Of a stretch of DNA of 64,000 nt, positions 30,979-43,385 are shown piece by piece. The stretch is from contig KV419419.1 in the NCBI GenBank assembly GCA_001630475.1, positions 191,871 to 255,870 on the forward strand, given 5' to 3'. Below the pieces are notes generated by a model, which was given only the letters and a program-made list of their open reading frames with translations, did not search any database and was not told the origin of the DNA. The stretch comes from Sistotremastrum niveocremeum HHB9708. Its lineage: Eukaryota; Basidiomycota; Agaricomycetes; Sistotremastrales; Sistotremastraceae. Made by a program: the position numbers and the translations under genes. Position 1 is the first letter of the stretch; each line of letters begins with the position of its first letter.

Positions 30979-32439
30979 CTACAGTGATACAGAAAGTGTG
31001 CTCGTAGTGGTGCCAGATAGCAGAAACTTGTTGAAGTCCATAACATTGTCACTGTGCCATGGGCGATCAAGCACAACTCCATCGCCTTCACCACCGCTAG
31101 CCTTGTTCATCGTACACTTGAAATAATAATCCACCAGCATGTCGATAGCTTCTCTCCGAGCAACCCCTGTCAGGATTCCGTTGAACACAGCCAGTAGAAC
31201 ATGAGAGTTCCGAGTGATATCAGCTAGCTCTGGATCGAGACGCCGTATGAGGGAATGATAGTACTCTCTGTGTGCCGCTAAAGCAGCTGGAGATTCGCCT
31301 AATAGCCCCTCCTCCATTGTTGCGGCCGTCACATCGACCTCGGCGAGGTCCTCGGATACGGCTTCGACGTTCAGTTGAACATCCGGATCCTGTAGAGCAG
31401 AAGTGAAGCCGGGGACATCAAACCGCTCATCGTCCGGAGAGTCTGAATGGACTTGCATAACCCTCATTTCCCAAGCATAGAATATCGTACTCCAGTCCTT
31501 CGTGATCCAGGAGGGATACGACGCAAATCCACACCCGCGAGGCACAGTTGTGCTTACTCCATCCCAATTGATGAAGCCTCGCAACTCTCCCGTCGAAGGG
31601 TCGATTACAACGTTCTGAGAATCGAGATCAGGATGACGGATTACGAATGGAGGGCCATCATGTTCTGCATTGGGAATTTGAGCTGCAAAAAGACGAAGCC
31701 AGCCGTGAGCCCATTGCTGAACAGGTTCCTCTTTTGAATAGAGTAGAAGGGAATATTTGAGGAACTCGCGAGTGCTCGTGAAAGGGCCCCGTTCTGGTAC
31801 CTGACTTTCCTCGGTATCTTCTTCCTCTTTGGGCTCCTCGGGTCCATTGATTTCTTCCTCCATGTCTTCATCCGGTTCTTCCATAGATATTTCTCCACGT
31901 AGAGGACCGACAACGAATTGAGATTCATCACGGTCCCAAATGAAACTTCCAATAACAGGAAACTCGAACTTCCGCAGCTGAAGAACGTTCTCGGCAACCT
32001 GATCCAAAAGTCGATGACGTTTCTCATCATCAAAATTCTCCTCCCAGTTCTCCCCCAGAAGCACTCCCGGAATATCTGACAAAAGACTGTAGGGAAGTCC
32101 AACCACGTTCTCCGAAGTCACATCATAAGCGTGGACCTGTGGCACCGGGATAGTCGTTTCGCTCCTGATCATCATGAGAACTCGTAAATCCGCTTCCATA
32201 CACACGGGATCGTAAGAGAACGGATGAGGAATACGGGCAATCCAGCTATCGCCTGAGGATAGGTGAACCGTGTAGACGAGGTTCATGCCAACTTGTTTGG
32301 GGATTTTATCGACTTTGCATGAGTCGCAGCCTGCTGTTGAGCAGACCAGCTCTGTTATGGCGTTGACATCTATCAAAGCAACCAGATCATCGAGAATTGA
32401 ATTTATGGATGATGTAGGCGATGGTGAGCGTTGAGACAT
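30979..32439 (-). CDS. APH-family phosphotransferase (protein kinase-like fold)
   Basis: A single exon encodes 486 residues. The key motif HPDLDSQN (269-276) holds the catalytic Asp271 and the metal-binding Asn276. INWDG (290-294) carries the second metal-binding Asp293. The N-lobe has SWIARIPHP where kinases keep the ATP-binding Lys. The stretch 183-212 is very acidic (Glu/Asp), an insertion in the C-lobe. Fungal genomes hold many such proteins, often annotated as aminoglycoside phosphotransferases although their substrates are unknown; I would not infer drug resistance. The C-terminal part reads WITKDWSTIFYAWEM, also usual in fungal members. TTTTATAA lies about 97 bp upstream on the - strand. 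Confidence 0.88.
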   Translation of the reverse strand: MSQRSPSPTSSINSILDDLVALIDVNAITELVCSTAGCDSCKVDKIPKQVGMNLVYTVHLSSGDSWIARIPHPFSYDPVCMEADLRVLMMIRSETTIPVPQVHAYDVTSENVVGLPYSLLSDIPGVLLGENWEENFDDEKRHRLLDQVAENVLQLRKFEFPVIGSFIWDRDESQFVVGPLRGEISMEEPDEDMEEEINGPEEPKEEEDTEESQVPERGPFTSTREFLKYSLLLYSKEEPVQQWAHGWLRLFAAQIPNAEHDGPPFVIRHPDLDSQNVVIDPSTGELRGFINWDGVSTTVPRGCGFASYPSWITKDWSTIFYAWEMRVMQVHSDSPDDERFDVPGFTSALQDPDVQLNVEAVSEDLAEVDVTAATMEEGLLGESPAALAAHREYYHSLIRRLDPELADITRNSHVLLAVFNGILTGVARREAIDMLVDYYFKCTMNKASGGEGDGVVLDRPWHSDNVMDFNKFLLSGTTTSTLSVSL

Positions 32440-33934
32440 TGTGTTGACGGTGATTCAGAATCACGAGCAAGCAGACCGAGAGCGGAAGAAAAATGAGATG
32501 ACGTTCGGGTGGATTATCTGCTCTCGGCCTCAGCCTTATAAAATTTGAATAGTAATCGAGAAGACTGAAACCTACAACTTTCGGCCTGGGATATTTATTT
32601 GACGTAGCTGTGTTCGCGATCCCCAGTGGTTGAAGGTTGAAGGTTGAAAACGTGGTTGAGATTGAGAAAGGCAACGTGGCTGACGTAAGCTCCAGCCTCG
32701 CTGCTTCGGCTCGGAGTAATACTCAAGAGTCAAGTTTATATATACGTTAGTGGTCAGCTATGTCCTGGACACTCGAGAATGTCAATATCCCGTAGAAATA
32801 TGTTGAAACAATTTTGGGTTTGGACATCGGCCCATCCTTTAATTTATAGATTGACCCAACTACTCGCCTGTGATCAATGTAATCCTCAGAACTCTGCAGT
32901 CCAGCCGATCCAGTGTCATGCCGCCTTGCTGATCAAAATCAGGCTGGCATTTCGAGAAAGTCTGATGCCTTGCGGGAGTGATCGGACGAATAGCCATTTT
33001 TCATCCCCGTGTCGTCGTCGTCCACCGAAAGAAAAAGTCGCCGAATCAATCAATGCTTTTCGAGACCCGTCGAGTGTTCTTTTGGTGAGCTGATGACACA
33101 CCGTTGGCGTGGATTACAGGATTAGAGTGGATGATCCATGAGTTCGACTTCGCTAGAGTCTTCATGACTGGACTGATGCTTTCGCAGATTGAGAGCAAAA
33201 TTTCGGAACGGAACAAATTGACTGAGAAAATCCCGCTGTCCACATTACGTGCGGGAAGATGCTGATGAGACATGAAAGTATTAGAAAGCCAGTCATTGCC
33301 CCACGCTCGTCGTCCACAATGCGTGAAAACTGCGGTCCTCGACTTGCATCTTAAATTTGGTGATGAGGAGATGTATCACCAGATGATTCAGACCGTCAAG
33401 ATCTGGTCAGAGAAGACACTGGAAATCGAAAGAAATAAAGACGGAGCTGGATGAGAGAAGATCCACGCTGTATAGAATGCCATGGACGGTTTGAACTTTT
33501 ACCTAAGGAACAGGCCGTGGACCTTGCCGTGGACCAAAAAAATTGAGTTTTAAGAAAGGAGAAGGAAGTCCAGAAATTCAAGACGGAAGTCATGGCCAGC
33601 GCTTACCGTAGAAGAACACCCACACGCACATCAAGACGGTGTGTGATGCACTGCAGTTGCTGTGAGCTCGTCCTGGCGGATCAAGGAGGTGGCCGCAAAC
33701 CCGAGTCGTAACGCGAAGTCTAAATCGGACTCCCAGTTTTTCTCCAAGTAGCGTTGAGAGGATTTCACCTACAATAAAATACGGCGCTAGCGATATATGA
33801 AATAATTTATGACTCAGAAAGGGAACGTACCAGTCATGACCATATCTGTGCATCGCGTTGCTCTGCGCCGTGGGAGGCTGTGGGAAGTGAACGGTGTTGA
33901 TACCGACTTATTCTTTACTGTTCCTTCGACGCTC
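32440..33934. other. Gene-free divergent promoter region
   Basis: It separates the kinase-like gene (- strand, TATA-like TTATAAAA at 32536-32543) from the NLR-like gene (+ strand). Short open frames are present, but none with a motif. Confidence 0.4.
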
Positions 33935-33940
33935 TATAAG
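33935..33940 (+). promoter_or_regulatory. TATA-like box of the NLR-like gene
   Basis: TATAAG lies 56 bp before the proposed start codon at 33996. Confidence 0.35.
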
Positions 33941-33995
33941 TGTCGTTCGCCTTCCTTCAATCACTTTCCACTTTGCTGTCGAGTTGAACCTTGAA

Positions 33996-36900
33996 ATGTC
34001 CTCTTCGTCGTCCGGGAAGGGTCTGAGGCTATTGTCTCTTGGTAAGCTTCATTATCCCACAGAAGATGCTCGTTAAGACTCGAGATAGATTCTGGTGGTG
34101 TTCGAGGACTATCCATGCTTTTGATACTGAAAGAAATCATGCATCGCGTTCAAATTCAAGAACCTGAGAATGACCCACTTTTACCCTGTCAATACTTCGA
34201 TCTTATAGGAGGTGCTGGAACGGGCGGGTGTGTCTAAGATCCAGAGACGATTCAAGATATTACTGAAGTCATCAAAGGCTCATTGCACTTCTGCTCGGAA
34301 GATGCGGTGTGACAGTCGACGAGTGTATCAAGATATATGTCGAGCTGGGTCCCACCGTATTTCAAGATGTCGTCAGATGGCGCGGAGAAGAGCGTTTCAA
34401 GGTGACGAATCTAGAGAAAGAGTGGAAGAAGATCATGAAGAATTTACTGAAGGATGAAAATGCTCGGATGATGGATCACGGGAACCATCCTCACTGCGAC
34501 ACGTGCGTCTACGTCTCCTCCAGCTCATCCGATCGATATCGTGAAATCAATGTTGATCAGTTTCGTCTGCGCGATGTCGCCACACAACCTCAACCCTGCT
34601 AGCCCTCGACTTTTCTATACTTACAATGCTCCCAAGTATCCTTCCTCCAACTGCATGATATGGGAAGCGGCCCGCGCAACAACTGCTGAACCAACGTTCG
34701 CTGAGTCCATCGAGATTGACGTTACCGGACCCTTGAAGGAAGAATATATTGGTTCCAGTACGGGCAACAGTAACCCGATTCATCAAGTCTTGGAACAATC
34801 TGCTCTTCTTCACCCGTTCCGGGATGTGGCTTGTGTCATTAGCATTGGGTCGGGGAAAGCAGGTATCATTTCACTGCCGCCTCCACGAGCAATCTTCCCT
34901 CGCATGATTCAGCCGGCCCATATCATCAACGCGAGTCTCTTGCGGACAATGGCTACCGATACTGATCGTGCTGCGGAAGAAATAAGCAAACGATTTGGGA
35001 GCGCTGTTGGACCCTATTTTCGACTCACAGTCGAACACGGCCTTCAGAACATCAAATTGAACGAGTGGGACAGGTTGCAAGATGTTACAACTCATACTCA
35101 ACAATATCTACGTCTCGCAGAAACAGATCACAAGGTGCATCTTGCGGCACAACATCTCTTCCGTGCGCCACGGCTTCTTTCAAGCATTGCTGCTGGTAAG
35201 ACTTCAACCATAATAACTATGATTTTGATAAATTTTTGAATCTCTGACTGATGTAGGTGGTCTTATCCAACTGAAAAGCAGGCTTGCCCAGTTGACTTTG
35301 AAATCATGTCCCCTTCCAAGCAAAATATTCACAGGGCGGCTTGATATCCTGGAGAGAATGACTTCCTTCTTTGATCCGGTCTCAGACAAAATGAGAAGAA
35401 TATTTGTTATCCATGGTGTTGGAGGGAGTGGCAAAACCCAGACAGCTTATAAATTTGTTGACCAAAGAAAATCATGGTGAGATGGTGTTTGAGTTTCCTG
35501 ATGCTATTCTTACAGACTCAACTGCCCCAGGTTTTCAGCTGTTGTTCTCATTGATGCCACAAACAAAGACACTTGCGAAGCAGACTGGATGACAATTGCT
35601 CAGGCTGCACAGACTGAGGCAAATGCAAAGGCTGCTGTACAGTGGTTGTCCCAGCAGGAGGATAATTGGATGATCATCTTCAATAATGCTGATGATCCTA
35701 AATTCAACCTGAGACCATATATTCCAGACTGTGCTCATGGAAATGTTGTCATCACTACCCGAAACCCTGAGATGGTGATATATGCTTCTTCTCAGGATGG
35801 TGAATGCAATCTTCCCATGCTATCCAACTCAGAAGCGTTGGAGTTATTCTGGAAAGCATCTCACAAACCCATGTCTGATGAGAATGTAGCACTTCAATTA
35901 CTGGAGGTGATGTATCATTATTCACAATTCAAACATTGCTCATTGTGCAACAGAAAATAAACAATCATTGTCTTGCCATTGTTCAGGCTGGTGCTTACAT
36001 CCATACCCTCAACTATTCAATACAAGACTATCTGCAGCTATATATGGAAAGTCATCAAAGACAAGATGAACTTCTATTGGAAAATCCACGTACCCAACAA
36101 TATGATGACTACGAATATGCTGTTTACCCCACCTTTGAGATCAGTTACCAGCACCTCCCTGCAGTAGCAACAGTTGTGCTTCAACTTTTTGCCTGCTTTC
36201 ACTATAATCACATCTCTATCAGCATCTTCAAACAAGCCTACCAGAACATGTCATCCCTAGATCCCTTGACTGATGAAGAAGCAGTTGATCTTGCTGCTGT
36301 CTTGGTGTTTTTCTGCAGATTCTCATCCACCAATGACTTGGAATCCAAATGGTCTTTTGACCTCTTGGCATTTAGAAAGGCACTCAGAGAGCTCACTTCA
36401 TACTCCTTGATCACCTATGATCAGGGTAATGAAGATTACTCTCTGCACACCCTGGTCTACAAGTGGGCATACTCCAAAATAGATAACATCAAAGCAAACC
36501 AGTCTCTAGCCCAGTATATTCTTGGCCTCTCTATTGAGGACACCTCAATGGGTGGGATCACAGAACAGCTTTCCTTGCTGCCCCATCTTCAGCCTGCCTT
36601 ACATGCTAGCTTCCCAACAAGCCTTCCTCTTGCAGATAATTTGAGTGCAATATTCTTCAATACAGGCTTGTTCCGCAAGGCAATGGATCTGAGGGCAAAG
36701 ATTACAGAAAATTATAAGGAGCTGTTGGGAGAGGATCATCCTGACACCCTTGCCAGCATGGGAGACCTTGCCAGGTCATATTCTGCTCTGGGAAAGGATG
36801 CTGAGGCAGAGAAGTTGGAGAGGATAGTGCTGGAGAAGTGCACAAGGCTCTTGGGAGAGGATCATCCTCAGACCCTTGTCAGCATGGNNNNNNNNNNNNN

Positions 36901-38870
36901 NNNNNNNNNNNNNNNNNNNNNNNNNNNNNNNNNNNNNNNNNNNNNNNNNNNNNNNNNNNNNNNNNNNNNNNNNNNNNNNNNNNNNNNNNNNNNNNNNNNN
37001 NNNNNNNNNNNNNNNNNNNNNNNNNNNNNNNNNNNNNNNNNNNNNNNNNNNNNNNNNNNNNNNNNNNNNNNNNNNNNNNNNNNNNNNNNNNNNNNNNNNN
37101 NNNNNNNNNNNNNNNNNNNNNNNNNNNNNNNNNNNNNNNNNNNNNNNNNNNNNNNNNNNNNNNNNNNNNNNNNNNNNNNNNNNNNNNNNNNNNNNNNNNN
37201 NNNNNNNNNNNNNNNNNNNNNNNNNNNNNNNNNNNNNNNNNNNNNNNNNNNNNNNNNNNNNNNNNNNNNNNNNNNNNNNNNNNNNNNNNNNNNNNNNNNN
37301 NNNNNNNNNNNNNNNNNNNNNNNNNNNNNNNNNNNNNNNNNNNNNNNNNNNNNNNNNNNNNNNNNNNNNNNNNNNNNNNNNNNNNNNNNNNNNNNNNNNN
37401 NNNNNNNNNNNNNNNNNNNNNNNNNNNNNNNNNNNNNNNNNNNNNNNNNNNNNNNNNNNNNNNNNNNNNNNNNNNNNNNNNNNNNNNNNNNNNNNNNNNN
37501 NNNNNNNNNNNNNNNNNNNNNNNNNNNNNNNNNNNNNNNNNNNNNNNNNNNNNNNNNNNNNNNNNNNNNNNNNNNNNNNNNNNNNNNNNNNNNNNNNNNN
37601 NNNNNNNNNNNNNNNNNNNNNNNNNNNNNNNNNNNNNNNNNNNNNNNNNNNNNNNNNNNNNNNNNNNNNNNNNNNNNNNNNNNNNNNNNNNNNNNNNNNN
37701 NNNNNNNNNNNNNNNNNNNNNNNNNNNNNNNNNNNNNNNNNNNNNNNNNNNNNCAGCATGGGAAACCTTGCTTCCTCATATTCTGCTCTGGGAAAGGATG
37801 CTGAAGCAGAGAAGTTGAAGACCATAGTGCTGGAGAAGCGCACAAAGCTCTTAGGAGAGGATCATCCTCAGACCCTTCTCAGCATGGCAAACCTTGCCAC
37901 ATCATATTCTGCTCTGGGAAAAGATGCTGAAGCAGAGAAGTTGGAGAGGATAGTGCTGGAGAAGCGCACAAGGCTCTTGGGAGAGGATCATCCTGACACC
38001 CTTATCACCATGGCAAACCTTGCGTTCTCCTATTCTGCTTTGGGAAAGGAAGCTGAAGCAGAGAAGTTGAAGACCATAGTGCTGGAGAAGCGCACAAGTC
38101 TGTTGGGAGAGGATCATCCTGACACCCTTGCCAGCATGTCACACCTTGCCAGATCATATTCTGCTCTAGGAAAGGATGCTGAAGCAGAGAAGTTGGAGAG
38201 GATAGTGCTGGAGAAGCGCAAAAGGTTCCTAGGAGAGGATCATCCTGACACTCTTGTCAGCATGGCAAACCTTGCCACATCATATTCTGCTCTGGGAAAG
38301 GATGCTGAAGCAGAGAAGTTGAGGAGGATAGTGCTGGAGAAGCACACAAGGCTCTTGGGAGAGGATCATCCTTCCACCCTTTCCAGCATGACCAACCTTG
38401 CCACATCATATTCTACTCTGGGAAAAGATGCTAAAGCAGAAAAGCTGGAGAGGATAGTGCTGGAGAAGTGCACAAAGCTCTTGGGAGAGGATCATCCTCA
38501 GACCCTTCTCAGCATGGCAAACCTTGCTGCATCATATGCTGCTCTGGGTAAGGATGCTGAAGCAGAGAAGCTGGAGAGGATAGTGCTGGAGAAGCGCACA
38601 AGGCTCTCAGGAGAGGATCATCCTTCCACCCTTCTTAGTATGGGAAACCTGGCTGCATCATATTCTGCTCTGGGAAAAGATGCTGAAGCAGAGAAGTTGG
38701 AGAGGATAGTCCTCAACAAGCGCAAAATGCTGTTGGGAGAGGATCATCCTGACACGCTTCTGGCCATGAATAATCTGGCATGTACCTATGATGAGATGGG
38801 ACAATCGGAGAAAGCCCAAGCACTTTGGGATGAGTGGGAGAGGCTAAGAGTTGCAAGACTGTCTATCTAA
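33996..38870 (+). CDS. NLR-like protein: patatin-like, NB-ARC, TPR repeats
   Basis: Seven exons: 33996-34041, 34089-34227, 34278-34502, 34561-35195, 35257-35476, 35531-35906 and 35954-38870, in frame up to the N gap. Residues 16-340 are patatin-like: DSGGVRG (oxyanion hole), FDLIGGAGTGG, FYTYNAPKYPSS. The P-loop is GVGGSGKT (401-408); a Walker B-like MIIFNNADD (468-476), VVITTRNPE and CLAIVQAGAYI follow, as in NB-ARC ATPases. The rest is a solenoid of 42-residue TPRs of the form YSALGKDAEAEKLERIVLEK. The layout is that of fungal NLR-like receptors tied to non-self recognition. Two patatin residues look lost: the elbow is GAGTG (usually GxSxG), and EEYIGSSTG stands where the catalytic Asp (DGG/DGA) is expected. 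So lipase activity is doubtful. The gap lies in the repeats, so full length is unknown. No disabling change is visible elsewhere. Confidence 0.85.
36726..38790 (+). repeat. Tandem 126-bp TPR-coding repeats
   Basis: Each unit is 126 bp (42 codons) and contains GGAGAGGATCATCCT and GATGCTGAAGCAGAGAAG. Eight near-identical units follow the gap, with one degenerate cap after them; one full unit and one diverged unit precede the gap. The DNA identity is high enough to suggest recent amplification or gene conversion. Confidence 0.92.
36888..37753. other. Assembly gap (866 N) inside the TPR repeats
   Basis: The same repeat word (AGCATGG) sits 874 bp apart across the gap, 8 bp short of seven 126-bp units. 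The N length is thus probably an estimate, and the frame difference across it is not evidence of a frameshift. Confidence 0.95.
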
Positions 38871-41800
38871 GTATTATTGGGCTCTGTCATTCATCTTTTT
38901 TTGTCATGCATGTCTACAAACCTTTCACTGTATTTATTCTTCCAAGACTTCATGGCATGGGAAATTATTAAGACCTACTCAAGACAAACAGAATCATGAG
39001 TCATGTAGTGGGAAGCTATACAGATTTCACTGGCAATTAGGATAGCAGAAGACTTTGAAATACAAGGGTTTCATATCAACCAAGAGAGGAAAGGAGTGTT
39101 GAGAATGCATCCTGAATGTTTTGTTTGTTGTTTCTGAGCAGAATGATGTTGTCCCATTTCATACTTTGATGACTTCGGACTGGCAGTGGCCGTGACGGTG
39201 GTCCAAAAATATCTGCATGTCAAGAAGCAGAGCAGATAGAGAATGTGCTCCTAGTTCATGGTCAGATTGCCAAAAGAGACGGAATATTTGTGGCTGCAAC
39301 CCAATATGTCTTTCAGGCACGAGGTTTATGATCGCTCTGCAAGTGAGCACGATGGTCGTTAAGAGGGCGACGAAGGAGCTGGAAAACTCGGGTATAGGTA
39401 TTCTGTTGTATAGCGATGAAGAGCTGGCGGCCGCAAGAGGCGTTACAGAGAGCGCATACGATCTGGGTTCAAATACGGTCGGCGACTAGAATGACGTCAG
39501 CACGACTGTCAACGAAGAACCGTTCATACGTACGAAGACAGTATATTCAAGCTCGCGGAAGGATTTCCGAGTTAAGACGCGTGGGAATTTACGATTCTCA
39601 CGCTCTGAGACGCGTTCGGCGCGATGGAAGGTTGGCGGGACAAAAAACTTCCAGCAGCGCGCGATTAGGTACGAGAGTCGCTCTCGGTTCTTGAGAACGA
39701 CGAGGATGCGGTAGGGAAGCATCAGCTTTAGTTTCGCTCGAGCCTGTCAATGAGGAATAGGGTGAGGAAACGACAGACAGTTGCGTGGCTGTGCTTGCTG
39801 GTCGAAGAGCAAACGATAAGGTCTGGAGGGCTCGGTTTGATGGTGTAAAGGGTGGTAGAAGGCCTCTGCAGGTCATTGGCACTATAGATGACATGACAGA
39901 GTGTAGGTCCAAGAATAACGGTGTTGTGAAAGGCTCGTTGCCCAGAAAAAGCCACGAGTACCTTTCAGAGATCAACAGGTATACGGAGAAGTCGATACAG
40001 TGAAAGAGCATGCTCTTCGAGTGTCCTAGTCCGTTTCACCATGATCACATTGTCTCCAAATGGTGCTATCGGGACCGAAAGATGACCGGCGGGATTACTA
40101 GTACGAAGAGCCGAGATACGCTGGAAGGTCTCCAGCTCCACCGCCAACATTCCGATTTCGAAGAACTGTTCATAACAGACAGAAGCTCGCGCTGAGAGAC
40201 GATCTAGATATCCTAAGGTCGAAGGTTATGAACATCGCGCAGTGAGTGACAGCTGGGAGGGATGCTTGCGTGGACAGGAGGCTGAAGATGTCGTGGTACG
40301 GATACTACCGATGTAGACAGAGCAGGAGAAGCTGGACTGCGACAGGCCTCAACAATATCTTCTGCACTGATCCCAAAATGCGAAACGTGACCCAGGTCGA
40401 GTATGGGGGTGTCGGCGCAGATCGCTTGGGACACGGTCGATCTGAGATGCAGATAGCCGCCGCTATATCCTCGACAGGATGCCCCTGTAGGATGGAATCC
40501 AAGAGGGATGCGTGTTGAACGCAAGGAATATCAGTGTGGACCAGTTTTTGCCGACATGAGTTGAGGCTCGCATGCCGCTCTTGGTCTGACCAAGACCATG
40601 TGAGATTACAAGAGACAAGATAAGAGTTGACCAAAGTGCGCACCACGACCTCGAGAGACGTTCTGAAAGAGACGAATACGGGACATTGACCCCCTTGTAC
40701 TATATATTATTTCGTCATAATGCACGAAATCGTCCTGTGGTCGATATCAGCCTCAGTCTAAGCATTGAACAATGAAGAACCTATACAGTTCATGTCCACG
40801 AAAAGGTGACAAACCTCTGTCCGATTATGTGTGAGCTGACATGCATCTCAGTGGTAGGCCATCCCATCCCAGTCGCGCACTGGCAAGCGAAGATTCGAAG
40901 ACAGCGAGAGCGGCTTTGGCGCCGAAACGCAGGTTGACTCTGAGCCAAATGACCGCATTATCCCGAACTCCTTCAAAGATTCTTTTGCTCTTTTAATTTC
41001 CAGTTTCTCTGATGCCATTGTAGCTGGACGACGTAGTTCCGCAAATGGTTCTTGAGGTCGTACCTGTAACTCTATTACTTATCATTTTCTAACATTGTCG
41101 GTGTTGTTCACAGATCGTGCCACGCGCCGCCATGAAGCTGCTACTGGACCCGGTGAACTAACGATATTGCTAGGCTTAATGTTAGAAGGGAGCTGATTAG
41201 GTCGACGTGTACGCTCGCCGGCTTATGTTTCGTGCGTCGTCTCTTAAATGCAAGCTTGCGTATCAGTCTGGTGACGATACGACCATCTGTGTAGGACTCT
41301 AGATGCCACTTTTTGACACTACCCTTGAACGGGTCCTCCTTCTCTTAAGAATGCTTCCTCTCCAATTTGGAAGCCTCCGCGAGCACCCTCAAAGCTGTCC
41401 GTCAACCATCACAAAATTTGACCCTAATCGAGTATCATGTGTTGAAGAAATATTCTCCAACCTGGATGTGTTCGACCCGTGGTGCTTTATCATCCTCAAG
41501 AACTCGGTTAGCTTCTTTCGGAATCATCCTACTGCTCGTACTGAAGATTGGCTAAGGATCTGATATTCAATACGCGCACCCTCGTCGTTTCTCCTCGGTA
41601 TCTCTCCCTCCGGTTGCACTGCGCCTTCCTCTCCTCTCCGATCCTTCACACATACTTCTCAGTTTTCCGACGGGCCCTCGATCCCTTTTCGCGGCCTGCT
41701 GAGAATTGATCGAAAGGGCCGAGCACGCTAGATCGACGGCTACGCCTTCACTCGTACTTTCGCGCGCGGATGGTCAAACAGAACGTATATGCAACGTCTT

Positions 41801-42564
41801 GATTCAACTCTCGAGAACCAGAGGTGAAATGTCATTTAGTACCTGAGTCAGTCAATAATGCCTGATTGCACTGCAGACCCATCTGAGTTCCGGTCCGTAT
41901 ATCACTTTAGATGAATATTCGACTTATGTTGTCGTGAAACAGTGCGTCTTTTAACGTTCTGGAAAGTCCACGCACTGATGCTAGCTCTTCGTCCATAGGC
42001 TGCGATGGATCCGAACTTCGTCGCAAGCTCTTCGGCGATGCCATTTTCCTGCGCTGAGAATGACCATGAAAGACGATCTACCCCTGATTCCACATGCACA
42101 ACGGATTTCATTACAATTATCGCGTTGTCCGCCGACGACGAAGGCGGAACATTTTACAATGCAACCGCAGCAATGCTTGCCGACTGCTGAACCGGGAAAC
42201 CCAGTGGATCGATGTGATCTAGAGAAGGTCTCACTCAGCCGTACTTCAAGCCGAATCTCATGGGCCTTCTTTGGCGACTCTCTCTCGTGCTCCTACTTCA
42301 ATCTACGGACGCTATCGATGATGCAATACTCTGCCTGAGTGGATTGGATTCGTTCGAATATACTCGGAACCTCCTCGCAAGATGATGATAAAGCTGTTAC
42401 TGTCTATACTCATTGCGGCCCATGCTTCATGCCTAGTTTGCGATGCATACTGTCTACAAGACCCCCCAAACATGGAGTTCGTTTTTGATCAGCACAGGCC
42501 GGGCTCCTTGTTCGTCCATCTGTCGTCTGTTTCCGACTCTTACTGAATGGCTTGGTACTTTGCT
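38871..42564. other. Gene-free stretch
   Basis: About 3.7 kb without a gene I can name. Several short frames on both strands (for example 39598-40011 and 40305-40646 on the - strand) look slightly gene-like but show no motif and no consistent splice sites. They may be remains of decayed genes. Confidence 0.4.
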
Positions 42565-43385
42565 GGGGCAATCAAATTACGAGGCTTCCTTGGAGGCCAG
42601 ATCGAACATGCGCGAACCCCATAGGATACCGTATGGACGATCGCTAATGCTGCCAGCAGCTGCGAGAAAAAGGCTGAGAGAAGGTGCTGGTGCTGGGAAG
42701 CAGCCGTAGTGATGCCAGTGGAAGGAGTGGAAGGGGGAAGAGAATGCCGGTACTGAGACGGTTGCCATATTAGCTGAATATTATTTGTAGAAATTTGACG
42801 GAGTTTGAGGCGTGATTTGAACGTTGAGAATATGGCTGGAATATTCTGAGACAGGAATACGGTGAAGAGGCCTGAGCAGATTCAGCAGAAGGTGGAAACG
42901 GAAGTAGTTTCGGTAGCTAAGCCGATAAGAGCGTGTCCCTGGTAACTCTGAATTCAAGCTCCGACGGCGCTTATCTGCTACCCCCTCCTCATCGACGCTG
43001 CCTTTCACTTTGCGCTCGCTCTGCTCAATTCCTGCTGCATTCAAACCCCTTCACTGTTGCCTGGAAATACATCCAATAATACTCACGCTCAATGGTCTCA
43101 ACCCCAGCTCCGGAATCCGCACAGCTACCTACAAATAATTTTCGGAACCCAGAAACCGTCTCTCCATTCTCTTCCCTCTACCACCACCAACGCAAGCAAT
43201 ACTACAGCTGATGCCCGAGATCAGTCTCTTGTTCATAGCCACTTCCTCGCAAAAAGTCTGGTAGCATCAGCAATTCCACGTAACGAAAATTCTACGTGGG
43301 TCGTGCGCGTTCGGTATTCTCTCTCCAGCAACACGGTTAGTGTTGTGGATGGCTGAGGGGCCGTTCCCCAGCAGGGTTGGGAAGT
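42565..43385 (-). repeat. Dispersed repeat R1, copy C
   Basis: This is the longest copy. On the - strand it runs from GCGCACTTCCCAACCCTGCT through the hairpin CAACAC-TAACC-GTGTTG (43345-43329), AGACGGTTTCTGGGTTCCGA, the GATGAGGAGGGGGTAGCAGA block, AGAATATTCCAGCCATATTC and AATATGGCAACCGTCTCAG to CATACGGTATCC. It joins what copies A and B show separately, so the full repeat is at least 820 bp. Confidence 0.8.

Noticed and set aside
30979-32439. Antibiotic resistance gene
   Set aside because: The APH-type motifs mark a large fungal kinase-like family of unknown substrates; resistance cannot be inferred.
36888-37753. Frameshift in the NLR-like gene across the gap
   Set aside because: The N length is an estimate (8 bp short of seven whole repeat units), so frames on the two sides cannot be compared.
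36776-37845. Long frames on both strands across N
   Set aside because: They exist only because N codons are not read as stops.
36726-38790. CRISPR-like array
   Set aside because: The repeats are in-frame TPR codons without spacers, in a eukaryotic gene.
24871-43385. R1 copies B and C as the two ends of one large element
   Set aside because: They are in opposite orientation, about 18 kb apart, with several unrelated host genes between them.
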